Shown: positions 1 to 5,956 of the stretch, in pieces
Layout of the letters: the number at the start of each line of letters is the position of its first letter
How positions within the stretch are numbered: the stretch's first letter is position 1
Source: an uncultured Senegalimassilia sp.
Lineage (GTDB): Bacteria > Actinomycetota > Coriobacteriia > Coriobacteriales > Eggerthellaceae
Reading direction: 5' to 3'
Length of the DNA stretch: 6,103 nt
Assembly: GCA_937925385.1 (NCBI GenBank)
Contig: CALEWN010000058.1
Span: forward strand, 1 to 6,103
Position numbers and translations under genes: made by a program
Notes under the pieces: generated by a model
What the model saw: only the letters and a program-made list of their open reading frames with translations
Told to the model about the DNA's origin: nothing
Databases searched by the model: none

Positions 1-125
1 TGCGGCGTGCACACGATCTCGGTGACACCGACCTTGCGGGCGGCGTGCAGCATGCGCACGCTCTCGCCAAGGCTTGCCGCCCCATCGTCGACTCCTGGAA
101 GGATATGGCAGTGCAGGTCGAGCAA
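1..125 (-). CDS. cpsB: CpsB/YwqE-type PHP-family protein-tyrosine phosphatase, N-terminal fragment (cut by window edge)
   Basis: Only the first 41 codons are in the window; the gene continues past position 1. The visible protein begins MLDLHCHILPGVDDGA and ends at a TP whose next two bases (CA) fit the usual TPH. The H-x-H-x-L-P-G-x-D-D-G block is the N-terminal metal-binding signature of the PHP-fold tyrosine phosphatases of the CpsB/YwqE/Wzb-like group. These use divalent metal ions to dephosphorylate the tyrosine cluster of the partner kinase, encoded just upstream. The start is a TTG at 125-123: the in-frame codon two positions upstream is TAG, the kinase stop, and an AGGGGG ribosome binding site lies 6 bases upstream, so no other start fits. 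Only 3 bases separate it from the kinase stop, so translation is probably coupled. Family assignment is strong from the motif and context; the substrate is inferred from the family. Confidence 0.88.
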   Translation of the reverse strand, partial: MLDLHCHILPGVDDGAASLGESVRMLHAARKVGVTEIVCTP

Positions 126-128
126 GAC

Positions 129-947
129 CTACCCCCTGCGGCCTCGGCCAGCAACACCGGGCGCAGCCTGGGCGCCTCGAGCGCCACCGTGCTTGCCTGC
201 CGCCGTACGGTTGGACTCGGGAGCGAAGACGCGCGGGTCGGGAGCGACCGGCACCTGCCCGGCCTCGGAGGTGTGGTCGCGCTTGCCGTTTTGCGTGTAG
301 TACGCGTAGTAGTACTCGGAAGAGGTGACGTCGCAGAAGTTCATAACGGCGCCCACGATGTGCGCACCCGCCTTCTCCAGCTGGTCGTAAGCTTGCACCA
401 CGGCCTGACGCTTGGTGAAGTTCTCGCGTACCACCAGCGCGGTGGCGTCGGCGATGGCCGAGACGATGGCGGCATCGACGAACGTGCCCACCGGCGGCGT
501 GTCGTACACCACATAGTCGAACATACCGTCCAGCTTAGCAGTCAGCTGCGCGAAGCGCTTGGAGGCGAGCACATCGGCGGGATTGGGGATGTGCGGCTCG
601 GCATCGAGCAGGAACATGTTCTCGGTGGTGGTAGGCGTGATGGCCTGCTCAAGGGAAGCATCCTCGGCAAGCACGGAGTACAAGCCGCACTGGGCGCGCA
701 CGTTGAGCATGCCCGCCAGGGTGCGGTTGCGCATATCGGACTCTACAAGCAGCACGCGCATGCCCGACGTGGCGATGGCCTGCGCCAGGTTCACCGCAAC
801 GGTGGACTTGCCCTCGTTGGGGATGGAGCTGGTGATGACGATGGAGCGGATGGGATCGTCGACGCTCATGAAGCGGATGTTCGCCAGCAGGGTTTTCGCG
901 GCGTTTTGCGACTCGAGACGGTCGCTGCGCTTGGATTTGCGTGCCAT
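129..947 (-). CDS. cpsD: CpsD/YwqD-type bacterial tyrosine kinase (BY-kinase) for polysaccharide synthesis control
   Basis: This is a 272-residue cytoplasmic P-loop kinase of the Wze/CpsD/CapB type, which autophosphorylates on a C-terminal tyrosine cluster to control capsule or exopolysaccharide polymerisation and export. Visible motifs are Walker A SSIPNEGKST (residues 40-49), Walker A' VLLVESDMR (65-73), Walker B DYVVYDTPP (144-152) and the tyrosine cluster EYYYAYY (211-217; five Tyr in six positions). The basic N-terminus MARKSKRSDR lacks a membrane segment, as in the split Gram-positive arrangement where the Wzz-like partner supplies the anchor; that partner is encoded immediately upstream. 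Its ATG follows the partner's stop by 3 bases, and the binding site GGGAGGT lies inside the end of the partner gene. Two oddities: Walker A' has Glu69 where most relatives have Asp, and an Ala/Gly/Arg-rich tail of about 55 residues follows the Tyr cluster, where many relatives end. Confidence 0.93.
   Translation of the reverse strand: MARKSKRSDRLESQNAAKTLLANIRFMSVDDPIRSIVITSSIPNEGKSTVAVNLAQAIATSGMRVLLVESDMRNRTLAGMLNVRAQCGLYSVLAEDASLEQAITPTTTENMFLLDAEPHIPNPADVLASKRFAQLTAKLDGMFDYVVYDTPPVGTFVDAAIVSAIADATALVVRENFTKRQAVVQAYDQLEKAGAHIVGAVMNFCDVTSSEYYYAYYTQNGKRDHTSEAGQVPVAPDPRVFAPESNRTAAGKHGGARGAQAAPGVAGRGRRG
132..137 (-). promoter_or_regulatory. Ribosome binding site fixing the TTG start of the phosphatase gene
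   Basis: AGGGGG on the minus strand lies 6 bases before the TTG at 125-123. It overlaps the final codons of the kinase gene, whose TAG stop is at 131-129. This supports TTG as the real initiator and termination-reinitiation coupling between the two genes. Confidence 0.7.
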
Positions 948-950
948 GGT

Positions 951-1622
951 CTACTTACCTCCCTTGACGGCGGGCATGCGGCCGATGACGGGCAGGCCCA
1001 GCAGCTCCTCGACCTCATCGGCGTTACGCACCCTGGTGTTGAGCATGTCGGACAGGACTACGATGGCGATGGCCACGAACAGGCCGGCCAGGAACGCCAC
1101 GGCCGTGTACATGGTGCGGTTGGGGCCGGAAGGCGTTGCGGGCGAGACGGCCTCGTCGATGACGTTGACGCTTTGCACGTCCATAACCTGCTGGGCGACC
1201 TTCGACACGTTCGACGCCATCTTGTTGGCGACGGCGGCTGCGGTGTCGGGGTCGGAGCCGGTGACCTGCAGCGTGATGACGCGCGAGGTGGTTTCGCTGG
1301 TGACCTTGGTGGAGTAGCCCTTCAGGCTGGACATATGCAGATCGTCGGCGGTGTCGGCGGCCACGCGGTCAGACTTGAGCAGCGTGGACACGTCGTTCGC
1401 CAGCATCTGCGAGGCGTTCAGGCTTTGATAGTTGACGCCGTTGTCGTTGTTGGAAGAGGAGGAAGATTGCTTGGCAAGCACGTACATGCTGGTGGAAGCC
1501 GTGTAGGTGTTGGCCATGAAAGCGTAGCTGTACACGCCCATGGCCAGGGCGCACACGATCGGAAGCAAGATGACGAGCTTCAGATGCTTGCGCATAAGCT
1601 GAAGCAGCTCGAGCAATGTCAT
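951..1622 (-). CDS. Wzz/CapA/YveK-type chain-length determinant and tyrosine-kinase activator
   Basis: This 223-residue membrane protein has the classic Wzz layout: a short cytoplasmic N-terminus, transmembrane segment 1 (about residues 15-37), an extracytoplasmic region, a proline motif SPATPSGPNR (160-169), transmembrane segment 2 (about 172-191) and a cytoplasmic tail (192-223) containing RNADEVEELLGLPVIGRMP. In Gram-positive two-protein systems the tail docks on and activates the CpsD kinase encoded next, and the pair sets polysaccharide chain length. The extracytoplasmic part is short for the family and includes a Ser/Asn stretch (about 53-62) and a helical region (about 124-150). The ATG at 1622-1620 is preceded by GAGAGG at 1636-1631, spacing 8. 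It is the first gene of the leftward operon. The polysaccharide it controls cannot be told from here. Confidence 0.92.
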   Translation of the reverse strand: MTLLELLQLMRKHLKLVILLPIVCALAMGVYSYAFMANTYTASTSMYVLAKQSSSSSNNDNGVNYQSLNASQMLANDVSTLLKSDRVAADTADDLHMSSLKGYSTKVTSETTSRVITLQVTGSDPDTAAAVANKMASNVSKVAQQVMDVQSVNVIDEAVSPATPSGPNRTMYTAVAFLAGLFVAIAIVVLSDMLNTRVRNADEVEELLGLPVIGRMPAVKGGK

Positions 1623-1662
1623 GAATCAAACCTCTCAAATGTATCGGGACAATAGCCTTACC

Positions 1663-1693
1663 ATTATATCCCGCGCTGGCGGGCCGGGTACAA
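1663..1693 (-). promoter_or_regulatory. Candidate promoter of the wzz-cpsD-cpsB operon
   Basis: A perfect TATAAT lies at 1668-1663 on the minus strand, giving a predicted start near 1656 and a leader of about 34 bases. The -35 is weak: TTGTAC at 1693-1688 is spaced 19 bases away, and the hexamer at the ideal 17-base spacing matches poorly. The spacer contains a small inverted repeat (CCCGC/GCGGG, 1670-1683) that could be an operator or a chance GC palindrome. Confidence 0.5.
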
Positions 1694-1848
1694 AGTTACG
1701 TCACTTCGGCAGAAACGTCCGAAAGCCGTGGAGATTCGTGCACAATCGCGCGCTTTTCGGGCTCAAGCGCTTCCCTTTTGTGAAAACACCATCATAATAA
1801 GCGGGTTGCTTCTCACGAAATTCTTTCTAAATCTTCTTTTCGCGCGCT

Positions 1849-1877
1849 CTTACAACGCACCGCGCAAGGCATATAGA
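1849..1877 (+). promoter_or_regulatory. Possible promoter of the DEAD-box helicase gene
   Basis: CTTACA (1849-1854) and TATAGA (1872-1877) are separated by exactly 17 bases, each matching the sigma-70-type consensus at 4 of 6 positions, just downstream of an AT-rich stretch. If used, transcription would start near 1884 and leave a leader of about 145 bases. This is a weak, inspection-only call; TTGACT at 1950-1955 is an alternative -35 but has no convincing -10. Confidence 0.25.
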
Positions 1878-1899
1878 AAGCGGCTCGCGTCAAGCGCAA

Positions 1900-1921
1900 G
1901 CACGCCGCCTGGGGCGGGTGC
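1900..1921 (+). other. GC-rich hairpin in the putative helicase leader
   Basis: GCAC (1900-1903) pairs with GTGC (1918-1921) and CCGCC (1905-1909) with GGCGG (1913-1917), closing a TGG loop with one bulged G (1904): 9 base pairs in 22 bases. No T-run follows, so it is not an intrinsic terminator. It lies about 107 bases before the helicase start and could affect leader structure or mRNA stability. Confidence 0.4.
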
Positions 1922-2028
1922 GATGAATTGGTACATAGGTTGCAAGCGCTTGACTGAAACCGATGCCGCCCGTTTCCGGACGCCTTGGTTTGCTGCGCGC
2001 TGCTTCCGCGAAGAGAAACGGATCATAC

Positions 2029-3651
2029 ATGACCGCATTTGCAGAACTGGGCCTGTCCGAGGCCGCCCTCGCCGCCGTCGAGCGCATGGGCTACGACTCC
2101 CCCACGCCCGTTCAGGAGCAGTCCATCCCCTACATCCTGGAAGGCCGCGACGTCATCGCCGCCGCTTCCACCGGCACCGGCAAGACCGCAGCGTTCCTGC
2201 TGCCCACGCTGTCCACGCTCGAGCGCATGAAGGGCCGCGGCCGCGCACCGCGCGTGTGCGTCGTCAGCCCCACGCGCGAGCTGGCTCAGCAGATCAGCCG
2301 CACGTGCATGCAGATCTCCCGCAAAACCGGCCACTTCGTGACCACCGTGTACGGCGGCACGCCCTACGGCCCGCAGATCCGCGAGCTGCGCGGCGGCACC
2401 GACGTGCTCATCGCCACGCCCGGCCGCCTGAACGACCTGATGGACCGCGGCGTCGTCGACCTGTCCGAGACGAAGGTGTTCGTGCTCGATGAGGCCGACC
2501 GCATGCTTGACATGGGCTTTTTGCCCGACGTCACCAAGATCGTGGAGCACACGCCGACCGAGCGTCAGACGCTGCTGTTCTCCGCGACCATCGACAGCTC
2601 CATTCAGAAGAACCTGGGCAACCTGCTGAAGAACCCGGCTATCGTCGAGATCGCCCGCAACGGCGAGACCGCTGCCACCGTGGCGCAGTACATCATGCCC
2701 ATCGCCAACCGCAAGAAGCAGGAGCTTCTGGAGGCGGTGCTCAACGAAAAGGGCCACGAGCGCGTCATCGTGTTCGCCCGCACCAAGAACCGCACCGAGG
2801 AATGCGCCGAGGCGCTTGAGGCCGCCGGCTTCCACGCCGAGTCCATCCACTCCGACAAGACCCAGAGCCGCCGCCGTCGCGCCCTGGACAACTTCCGTCG
2901 CGGCAAGACCGACATCCTGGTGGCCACCGACGTGCTGGCGCGCGGCATCGACGTGCCCGATGTGAACTATGTCATCAACTTCGACCTGCCCGATATGGCC
3001 GAGGACTACGTGCACCGCATCGGCCGCACGGGCCGTGCCGGCGAAGAGGGCTTCGCCATCTCCTTCGTCACGCGCGAGACCATGAAGACGCTCAAGGAGA
3101 TCGAGAAGCTCATCGGCAAAGATATCCCCTTCACCACCATCGAGGGCTACGAGACTGACCCGTCGGTGCTGGAGAAGCCCAAGCGCGGCGAGCGCAAGGG
3201 CGGCACGCGCCGCGGCGGCAACAAGCCGGCGGGCGCCCGCCGCACCGGCGAGAAGCATGCCGAGCGCGCCGAGCGCGAGGGCCGCAGGCCCAACGCCGGC
3301 GAGGGCCGTCGCCGTCGCGAGGACGATACGCTTGTCACCCGCGGCGAGCGCGGCGGCCGCGGCGGCAAGGGTCGTTACGACCGCAAGGACCGCAACGGCC
3401 ACGCAGGCCGCTTCGACCGCAACGATCGTAACGACCGCGGCAACAAGGGCGGCTATCGCGGCAAGGGCGGCGCCGGCCGCAACGGCGAGTGGCTCTCCGA
3501 CGAGGAGTTCCGCTCCCGCCGTAACGCCAAGAACGCCCAGGCTCGCCTGCACAAGAAGGAGCGCAAGGCCCAAAACGGCGCTCCGCACAAAGCCAACAGC
3601 AAGAAGCGCGGCGGCGAGGGCGGTTACGACTACAGCCGCTTCTCCAAGTAG
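2029..3651 (+). CDS. DEAD-box ATP-dependent RNA helicase with Arg/Gly-rich C-terminal tail
   Basis: This 540-residue superfamily 2 helicase should unwind short RNA duplexes with ATP in ribosome assembly, mRNA decay or cold adaptation; which of these cannot be told from sequence. All core motifs are present: Q motif (Phe4 to Gln29, with PTPVQ), I ASTGTGKT (46-53), Ia PTRELA (81-86), GG (109-110), Ib TPGR (130-133), II DEAD (154-157), III SAT (185-187), IV VIVFART (246-252), V VATDVLARGID (298-308) and VI HRIGRTGR (329-336). The core ends near residue 375. A tail of about 160 residues follows, rich in Arg, Lys, Gly and Asp, with RGG boxes and DRND repeats, typical of RNA-binding extensions in CsdA/CshA/RhlE-like proteins. 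The ATG at 2029 is chosen because the Q motif begins at once and an upstream ATG (1963) adds 22 unrelated residues without a binding site. The Shine-Dalgarno at 2029 is itself poor (AAGAGA or ACGGA). It is monocistronic, with a terminator about 85 bases after the stop. Confidence 0.95.
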   Translation: MTAFAELGLSEAALAAVERMGYDSPTPVQEQSIPYILEGRDVIAAASTGTGKTAAFLLPTLSTLERMKGRGRAPRVCVVSPTRELAQQISRTCMQISRKTGHFVTTVYGGTPYGPQIRELRGGTDVLIATPGRLNDLMDRGVVDLSETKVFVLDEADRMLDMGFLPDVTKIVEHTPTERQTLLFSATIDSSIQKNLGNLLKNPAIVEIARNGETAATVAQYIMPIANRKKQELLEAVLNEKGHERVIVFARTKNRTEECAEALEAAGFHAESIHSDKTQSRRRRALDNFRRGKTDILVATDVLARGIDVPDVNYVINFDLPDMAEDYVHRIGRTGRAGEEGFAISFVTRETMKTLKEIEKLIGKDIPFTTIEGYETDPSVLEKPKRGERKGGTRRGGNKPAGARRTGEKHAERAEREGRRPNAGEGRRRREDDTLVTRGERGGRGGKGRYDRKDRNGHAGRFDRNDRNDRGNKGGYRGKGGAGRNGEWLSDEEFRSRRNAKNAQARLHKKERKAQNGAPHKANSKKRGGEGGYDYSRFSK

Positions 3652-3737
3652 CACCGCGCGCCCAGTTGCGCAATAGGAACGAAAGCGGTCGCCGCCCTGC
3701 GCCAAGCAATGCGCGCACGCGACGCCGTAAGCGCGAA

Positions 3738-3766
3738 AAACGCCCCGGAACCGCTCCGGGGCGTTT
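3738..3766 (+). terminator. Intrinsic terminator after the helicase gene, possibly bidirectional
   Basis: AAACGCCCCGGA (3738-3749) pairs perfectly with TCCGGGGCGTTT (3755-3766) around a 5-base loop, a 12-bp stem. The rightward T-tract is short and interrupted (TTTCTCGTTCT). Read leftward, the stem is followed by five consecutive T, so it could also stop antisense transcription. Confidence 0.8.
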
Positions 3767-3816
3767 CTCGTTCTGCGCCATGCAGGCGTGCGCGACAGGC
3801 GGGGTGCAGCGAGACC

Positions 3817-3863
3817 GGGCAAACGCCGTCCGCACCCGCGATGGACGGGCAGGGCAAACGCCG
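3817..3863. repeat. 12-bp direct repeat GGGCAAACGCCG flanking an inverted repeat
   Basis: GGGCAAACGCCG occurs at 3817-3828 and 3852-3863, 35 bases apart. Between them CCGTCC (3826-3831) and GGACGG (3843-3848) can form a stem. GCAAACG recurs inverted at 3912-3918. The role is unknown; a degenerate intergenic repeat or a protein-binding site are both possible. Confidence 0.45.
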
Positions 3864-3999
3864 GCGAACCAACCCGAAAGCCGCATTGCCGCCGGACGGT
3901 TGGGCCTCGCCCGTTTGCGCCGCCGGATACCCCAACACCGCCCGGGATCAAAAGTTCGCCTACGTGCATACGCTGCTCCCGAAAAGCCCTTTCATCTCG

Positions 4000-4005
4000 T
4001 ATGAT
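4000..4005 (+). promoter_or_regulatory. Candidate -10 element for the caspase-like gene
   Basis: TATGAT matches the -10 consensus at 5 of 6 positions and lies 44 bases before the start codon, giving a predicted leader of about 38 bases. No convincing -35 is seen at 16 to 18 bases upstream, so the promoter may be weak or depend on an activator. Confidence 0.4.
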
Positions 4006-4049
4006 GTAAAGCGACGCTCCATCATGCAGACGTACGCCAAGGAGAAGCT

Positions 4050-5801
4050 ATGGCAACGCCCAACAAGCCCTCGCAAAGCCCATCGAAAGGTTCCAAGAAC
4101 GGCAGCGGCGACAACGCCGTGGCGTTCATCGTCATCGCCGCGATCGTCATCCTTGCGGCGCAATACTTCCTCACGGGAACGAACTTCGCCATAGATATCT
4201 GGGAAGAGGTCACCGCCCCCGAGCTTTCCAAGGCCGAGATCGCCGAGTTCGAGGAAACCCTTGAGCAAATCGACCAGAACGCCGCAACGTACGCGTCAGG
4301 CGGCTTTCAGACCAAGGACGACGTCAAGAACGCCATAGCGGCGCAAAAGTCCTACGCGAAGGAGCTTGAGGCACAGGGGGTCGTATCCTCTTACACCGCC
4401 GACGACAACAGCGTGTACTTCAAGTTCGAGAACGGCTTATCGTATCTCTACATTGCCGCGCCCGAGGGCACCGATGCCCTGAGCACCGACTCCGAGGCCA
4501 CCATCAACTCAGTGGAGACCACGGGAAGAACCGATTCGCTCGCGGCGATCAGCACCGTCACCAGCGCGTTTTCCGCAACTTCCCCGAAATGGTCCGCCTC
4601 CACGGCGAAGACCCCGAGCAGCATCACGCTGGCCGGGCTTAAGGAGCTAGGCGGCAAGCAGCAGCTTTTGATCTGGGCCGGCCACGGCGGGTACAACCGG
4701 AAAACCGGCAGCGTCCTTGACACCGGGATCGACTCCGACTTAAGCGACAAAGCCCAGCTCATCGAAATCAAAAACGACCGCGCCACGATCGTCAATGTGG
4801 CCGGGGACGACAACAGCCACCTTGCGATCACGCCCTCCTTCGTCAAGCGCTACGCGCGCGGCATGAGCGGGTCGGTCGTCTACCTGTGCGCCTGCAGCAC
4901 GGGAGAGGACAGCCAGCTGGCCGACGCGTTCCTAGACAACGGCGCTACGGCAGTGTTCGGCAACACCGGGTCAATCTCGCATGTCTACAACGTCGCCATG
5001 CTCCAGGGCGTGCTGACCACCTTTTTGACCCCCGACGAGAACGGGAACTACCCCACGCTGTCGAAAAGCCTGAGCACGGCGAAGAAGAACATCGGGAACG
5101 ATTCCGCCGAATACCTTGAGCATGTGGGCGCAGACGCAAACTTTATCGAGTCGCAGCGCAACGTCAAGGTGAAGCTGTTCGGTGGAACCGAGGCGGGAGA
5201 CCTCAAGGTGCAGGCGACCTCGACGAGCAAGGGCAAAACCAGCACGGGCAACACAAACTCCGGCTCGACGAGCAGCTCGAGCACGGGCAAGGAAACCGAA
5301 TCGAAGCCGAGCGAGTCGACCGGCGGCAGCTCGGCCAACAGCGGCTTGCCCGCAACCGAGAGCAAGCCGAGCGAGTCGAGCGGCGGCAGCTCCACCAACA
5401 GCGGGTCGAGCGCTTCGAGCAGCGGGCAAACGGCGCCCATGCCCGAGACCGCGCTGACAAACGAAATGATCGTGGGACTTTGGAGCCCCGACCCGAACGC
5501 CGAGGAGCCCCGCTACATCGACTTCCTTGCAAAGGGGGACCTGGTGACCTACGACTATTACTCGCTCATCGACTCGCGCGCCCTTGGCAGACCCCAGCCT
5601 TCCGCGCCCGTGAAGTTCGAATACTGCAACGGCGTGGTCGACATGATGCTGAACCAGGGAAGGTGCTCCTGCTTGACAAGGGACTCAAGCGGAGTGTACA
5701 TCTCCTTCTACATCGACGAGATGGCCAACGACGTCATCTACGATCAAGAAACCGGAACAGCGTGGCACCGCGTCATCCCGCACGTCATCGAGAACCACTA
5801 A
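4050..5801 (+). CDS. Putative membrane-anchored extracytoplasmic caspase-fold (clan CD) cysteine peptidase
   Basis: I do not recognise this 583-residue protein as a named gene. Layout: Lys-containing N-terminus (1-22); one hydrophobic segment (about 23-41) with no clear cleavage site, suggesting an anchor with the rest outside; a helical, acidic spacer (about 55-110); a caspase-like domain (about 120-375); a Ser/Gly/Thr/Lys linker (about 388-462); and a C-terminal domain (about 470-583). The domain call rests on LLIWAGHGG (His212) and, 70 residues on, VVYLCACSTG (Cys282, with Cys280 nearby), followed by LADAFLDNGATAVFGNTG. This His-Gly then Cys-Ser-Thr-Gly pattern, with a downstream 'gain of A-x-F' helix, is that of clan CD peptidases such as CHAT and C25-type families. 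The C-terminal part contains VGLWSPD and three Cys (526, 539, 541), and may be a small beta domain. The ATG has an ideal AAGGAG (4039-4044) 5 bases upstream. It stands alone between a -10-like box and a terminator. Substrate and role are unknown; a non-catalytic scaffold is possible. Confidence 0.6.
   Translation: MATPNKPSQSPSKGSKNGSGDNAVAFIVIAAIVILAAQYFLTGTNFAIDIWEEVTAPELSKAEIAEFEETLEQIDQNAATYASGGFQTKDDVKNAIAAQKSYAKELEAQGVVSSYTADDNSVYFKFENGLSYLYIAAPEGTDALSTDSEATINSVETTGRTDSLAAISTVTSAFSATSPKWSASTAKTPSSITLAGLKELGGKQQLLIWAGHGGYNRKTGSVLDTGIDSDLSDKAQLIEIKNDRATIVNVAGDDNSHLAITPSFVKRYARGMSGSVVYLCACSTGEDSQLADAFLDNGATAVFGNTGSISHVYNVAMLQGVLTTFLTPDENGNYPTLSKSLSTAKKNIGNDSAEYLEHVGADANFIESQRNVKVKLFGGTEAGDLKVQATSTSKGKTSTGNTNSGSTSSSSTGKETESKPSESTGGSSANSGLPATESKPSESSGGSSTNSGSSASSSGQTAPMPETALTNEMIVGLWSPDPNAEEPRYIDFLAKGDLVTYDYYSLIDSRALGRPQPSAPVKFEYCNGVVDMMLNQGRCSCLTRDSSGVYISFYIDEMANDVIYDQETGTAWHRVIPHVIENH
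5298..5405 (+). repeat. Tandem 60-bp duplication in the Ser-rich linker
   Basis: Residues 417-432 (ESKPSESTGGSSANSG) and 437-452 (ESKPSESSGGSSTNSG) differ at two positions and start exactly 60 bases apart (5298 and 5358). The DNA is closely similar too. This suggests a recent in-frame tandem duplication in a flexible, likely surface-exposed linker whose copy number could vary between strains. Confidence 0.85.
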
Positions 5802-5822
5802 GAAACAGGACGCGCATAGCGC

Positions 5823-5859
5823 GCAAAAAGCCCGGGGGACACATCCCCGGGCTTTTTGC
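5823..5859 (+). terminator. Intrinsic terminator after the caspase-like gene, bidirectional
   Basis: GCCCGGGG (5830-5837) pairs with CCCCGGGC (5845-5852) around a 7-base loop, followed by TTTTTG. A matching A-run on the left extends the stem to 15 bp (5823-5837 with 5845-5859), so the mirror-image terminator works leftward as well. It begins 22 bases after the stop codon. Confidence 0.92.
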
Positions 5860-5870
5860 ATTCGCTAAGC

Positions 5871-5909
5871 GTTCCCCGTCTGACACTTGGGGACGTACAC
5901 TATGTGTCC
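5871..5909. repeat. Inverted-repeat element, possibly REP-like
   Basis: TCCCC (5873-5877) and GGGGA (5889-5893) form one arm pair; GACAC (5882-5886) and GTGTC (5904-5908), and ACAC/GTGT around TAT (5897-5907), form overlapping ones. The mix of GTTCCCC, GACAC and GGGGAC resembles intergenic palindromes linked to REP-associated transposases in some high-GC gut bacteria. That resemblance is from memory and unverified. Confidence 0.35.
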
Positions 5910-5956
5910 GAAACCCGCATGCTTGCCGAGCACCCATATGCAAGTTTCGAAGAGAA

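Larger units (their letters stand above)
1764..1952. repeat. CAAGCGCTT(G) palindrome occurring twice, plus a half copy
   Basis: CAAGCGCTTG at 1943-1952 is a perfect 10-bp palindrome. CAAGCGCTTC at 1764-1773 matches it at 9 of 10 positions, and CAAGCGC recurs at 1891-1897. All three lie in the divergent spacer. A dyad repeated between two divergent genes could be a regulator-binding site, but short GC palindromes also occur by chance. Confidence 0.25.
1623..2028. other. Divergent intergenic region between the wzz operon and the helicase gene
   Basis: About 400 bp without a supportable gene. It carries the leftward TATAAT box and an unusually AT/pyrimidine-rich stretch (about 1784-1843). Further right lie a possible rightward promoter, a hairpin and two near-identical CAAGCGCTT elements. 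The open frame that runs through it into the helicase gene has no helicase-family residues before position 2029 and no ribosome binding site at the upstream ATG (1963), so it is treated as non-coding. Confidence 0.6.
3652..4049. other. Intergenic region between the helicase and caspase-like genes
   Basis: About 400 bp. After the terminator comes a repeat-rich stretch (about 3817-3918) with two copies of GGGCAAACGCCG, an inverted repeat between them and an inverted GCAAACG core. The right end holds a TATGAT box and ribosome binding site for the next gene. Several frames stay open here because of high GC, but none has a recognisable protein or a good start, so no gene is called. Confidence 0.55.

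Noticed and set aside
45..1655. A 536-codon plus-strand open frame opposite the kinase and Wzz genes
   Set aside because: It is a high-GC mirror of two well-recognised minus-strand genes; its translation is His/Gly/Val-rich without any family motif.
1963..2028. An N-terminal extension of the helicase from an upstream ATG
   Set aside because: It adds 22 residues unrelated to the family, has no ribosome binding site, and the Q motif starts right at the ATG at 2029.
1728..2492. A plus-strand frame starting in the divergent spacer and overlapping the helicase gene
   Set aside because: It continues in the wrong frame inside the helicase gene and becomes an Arg/His/Pro-rich shadow translation.
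2023..3969. A 648-codon minus-strand open frame opposite the helicase gene
   Set aside because: It is antisense to a complete DEAD-box gene, Ala/Val/Gly-rich, has no motif and runs through the terminator at 3738-3766.
3666..4194. Several short plus-strand frames between the helicase and caspase-like genes
   Set aside because: They are Arg/Pro/Ala-rich products of a GC-rich spacer, overlap the terminator or the next gene's start, and have no recognisable domain.
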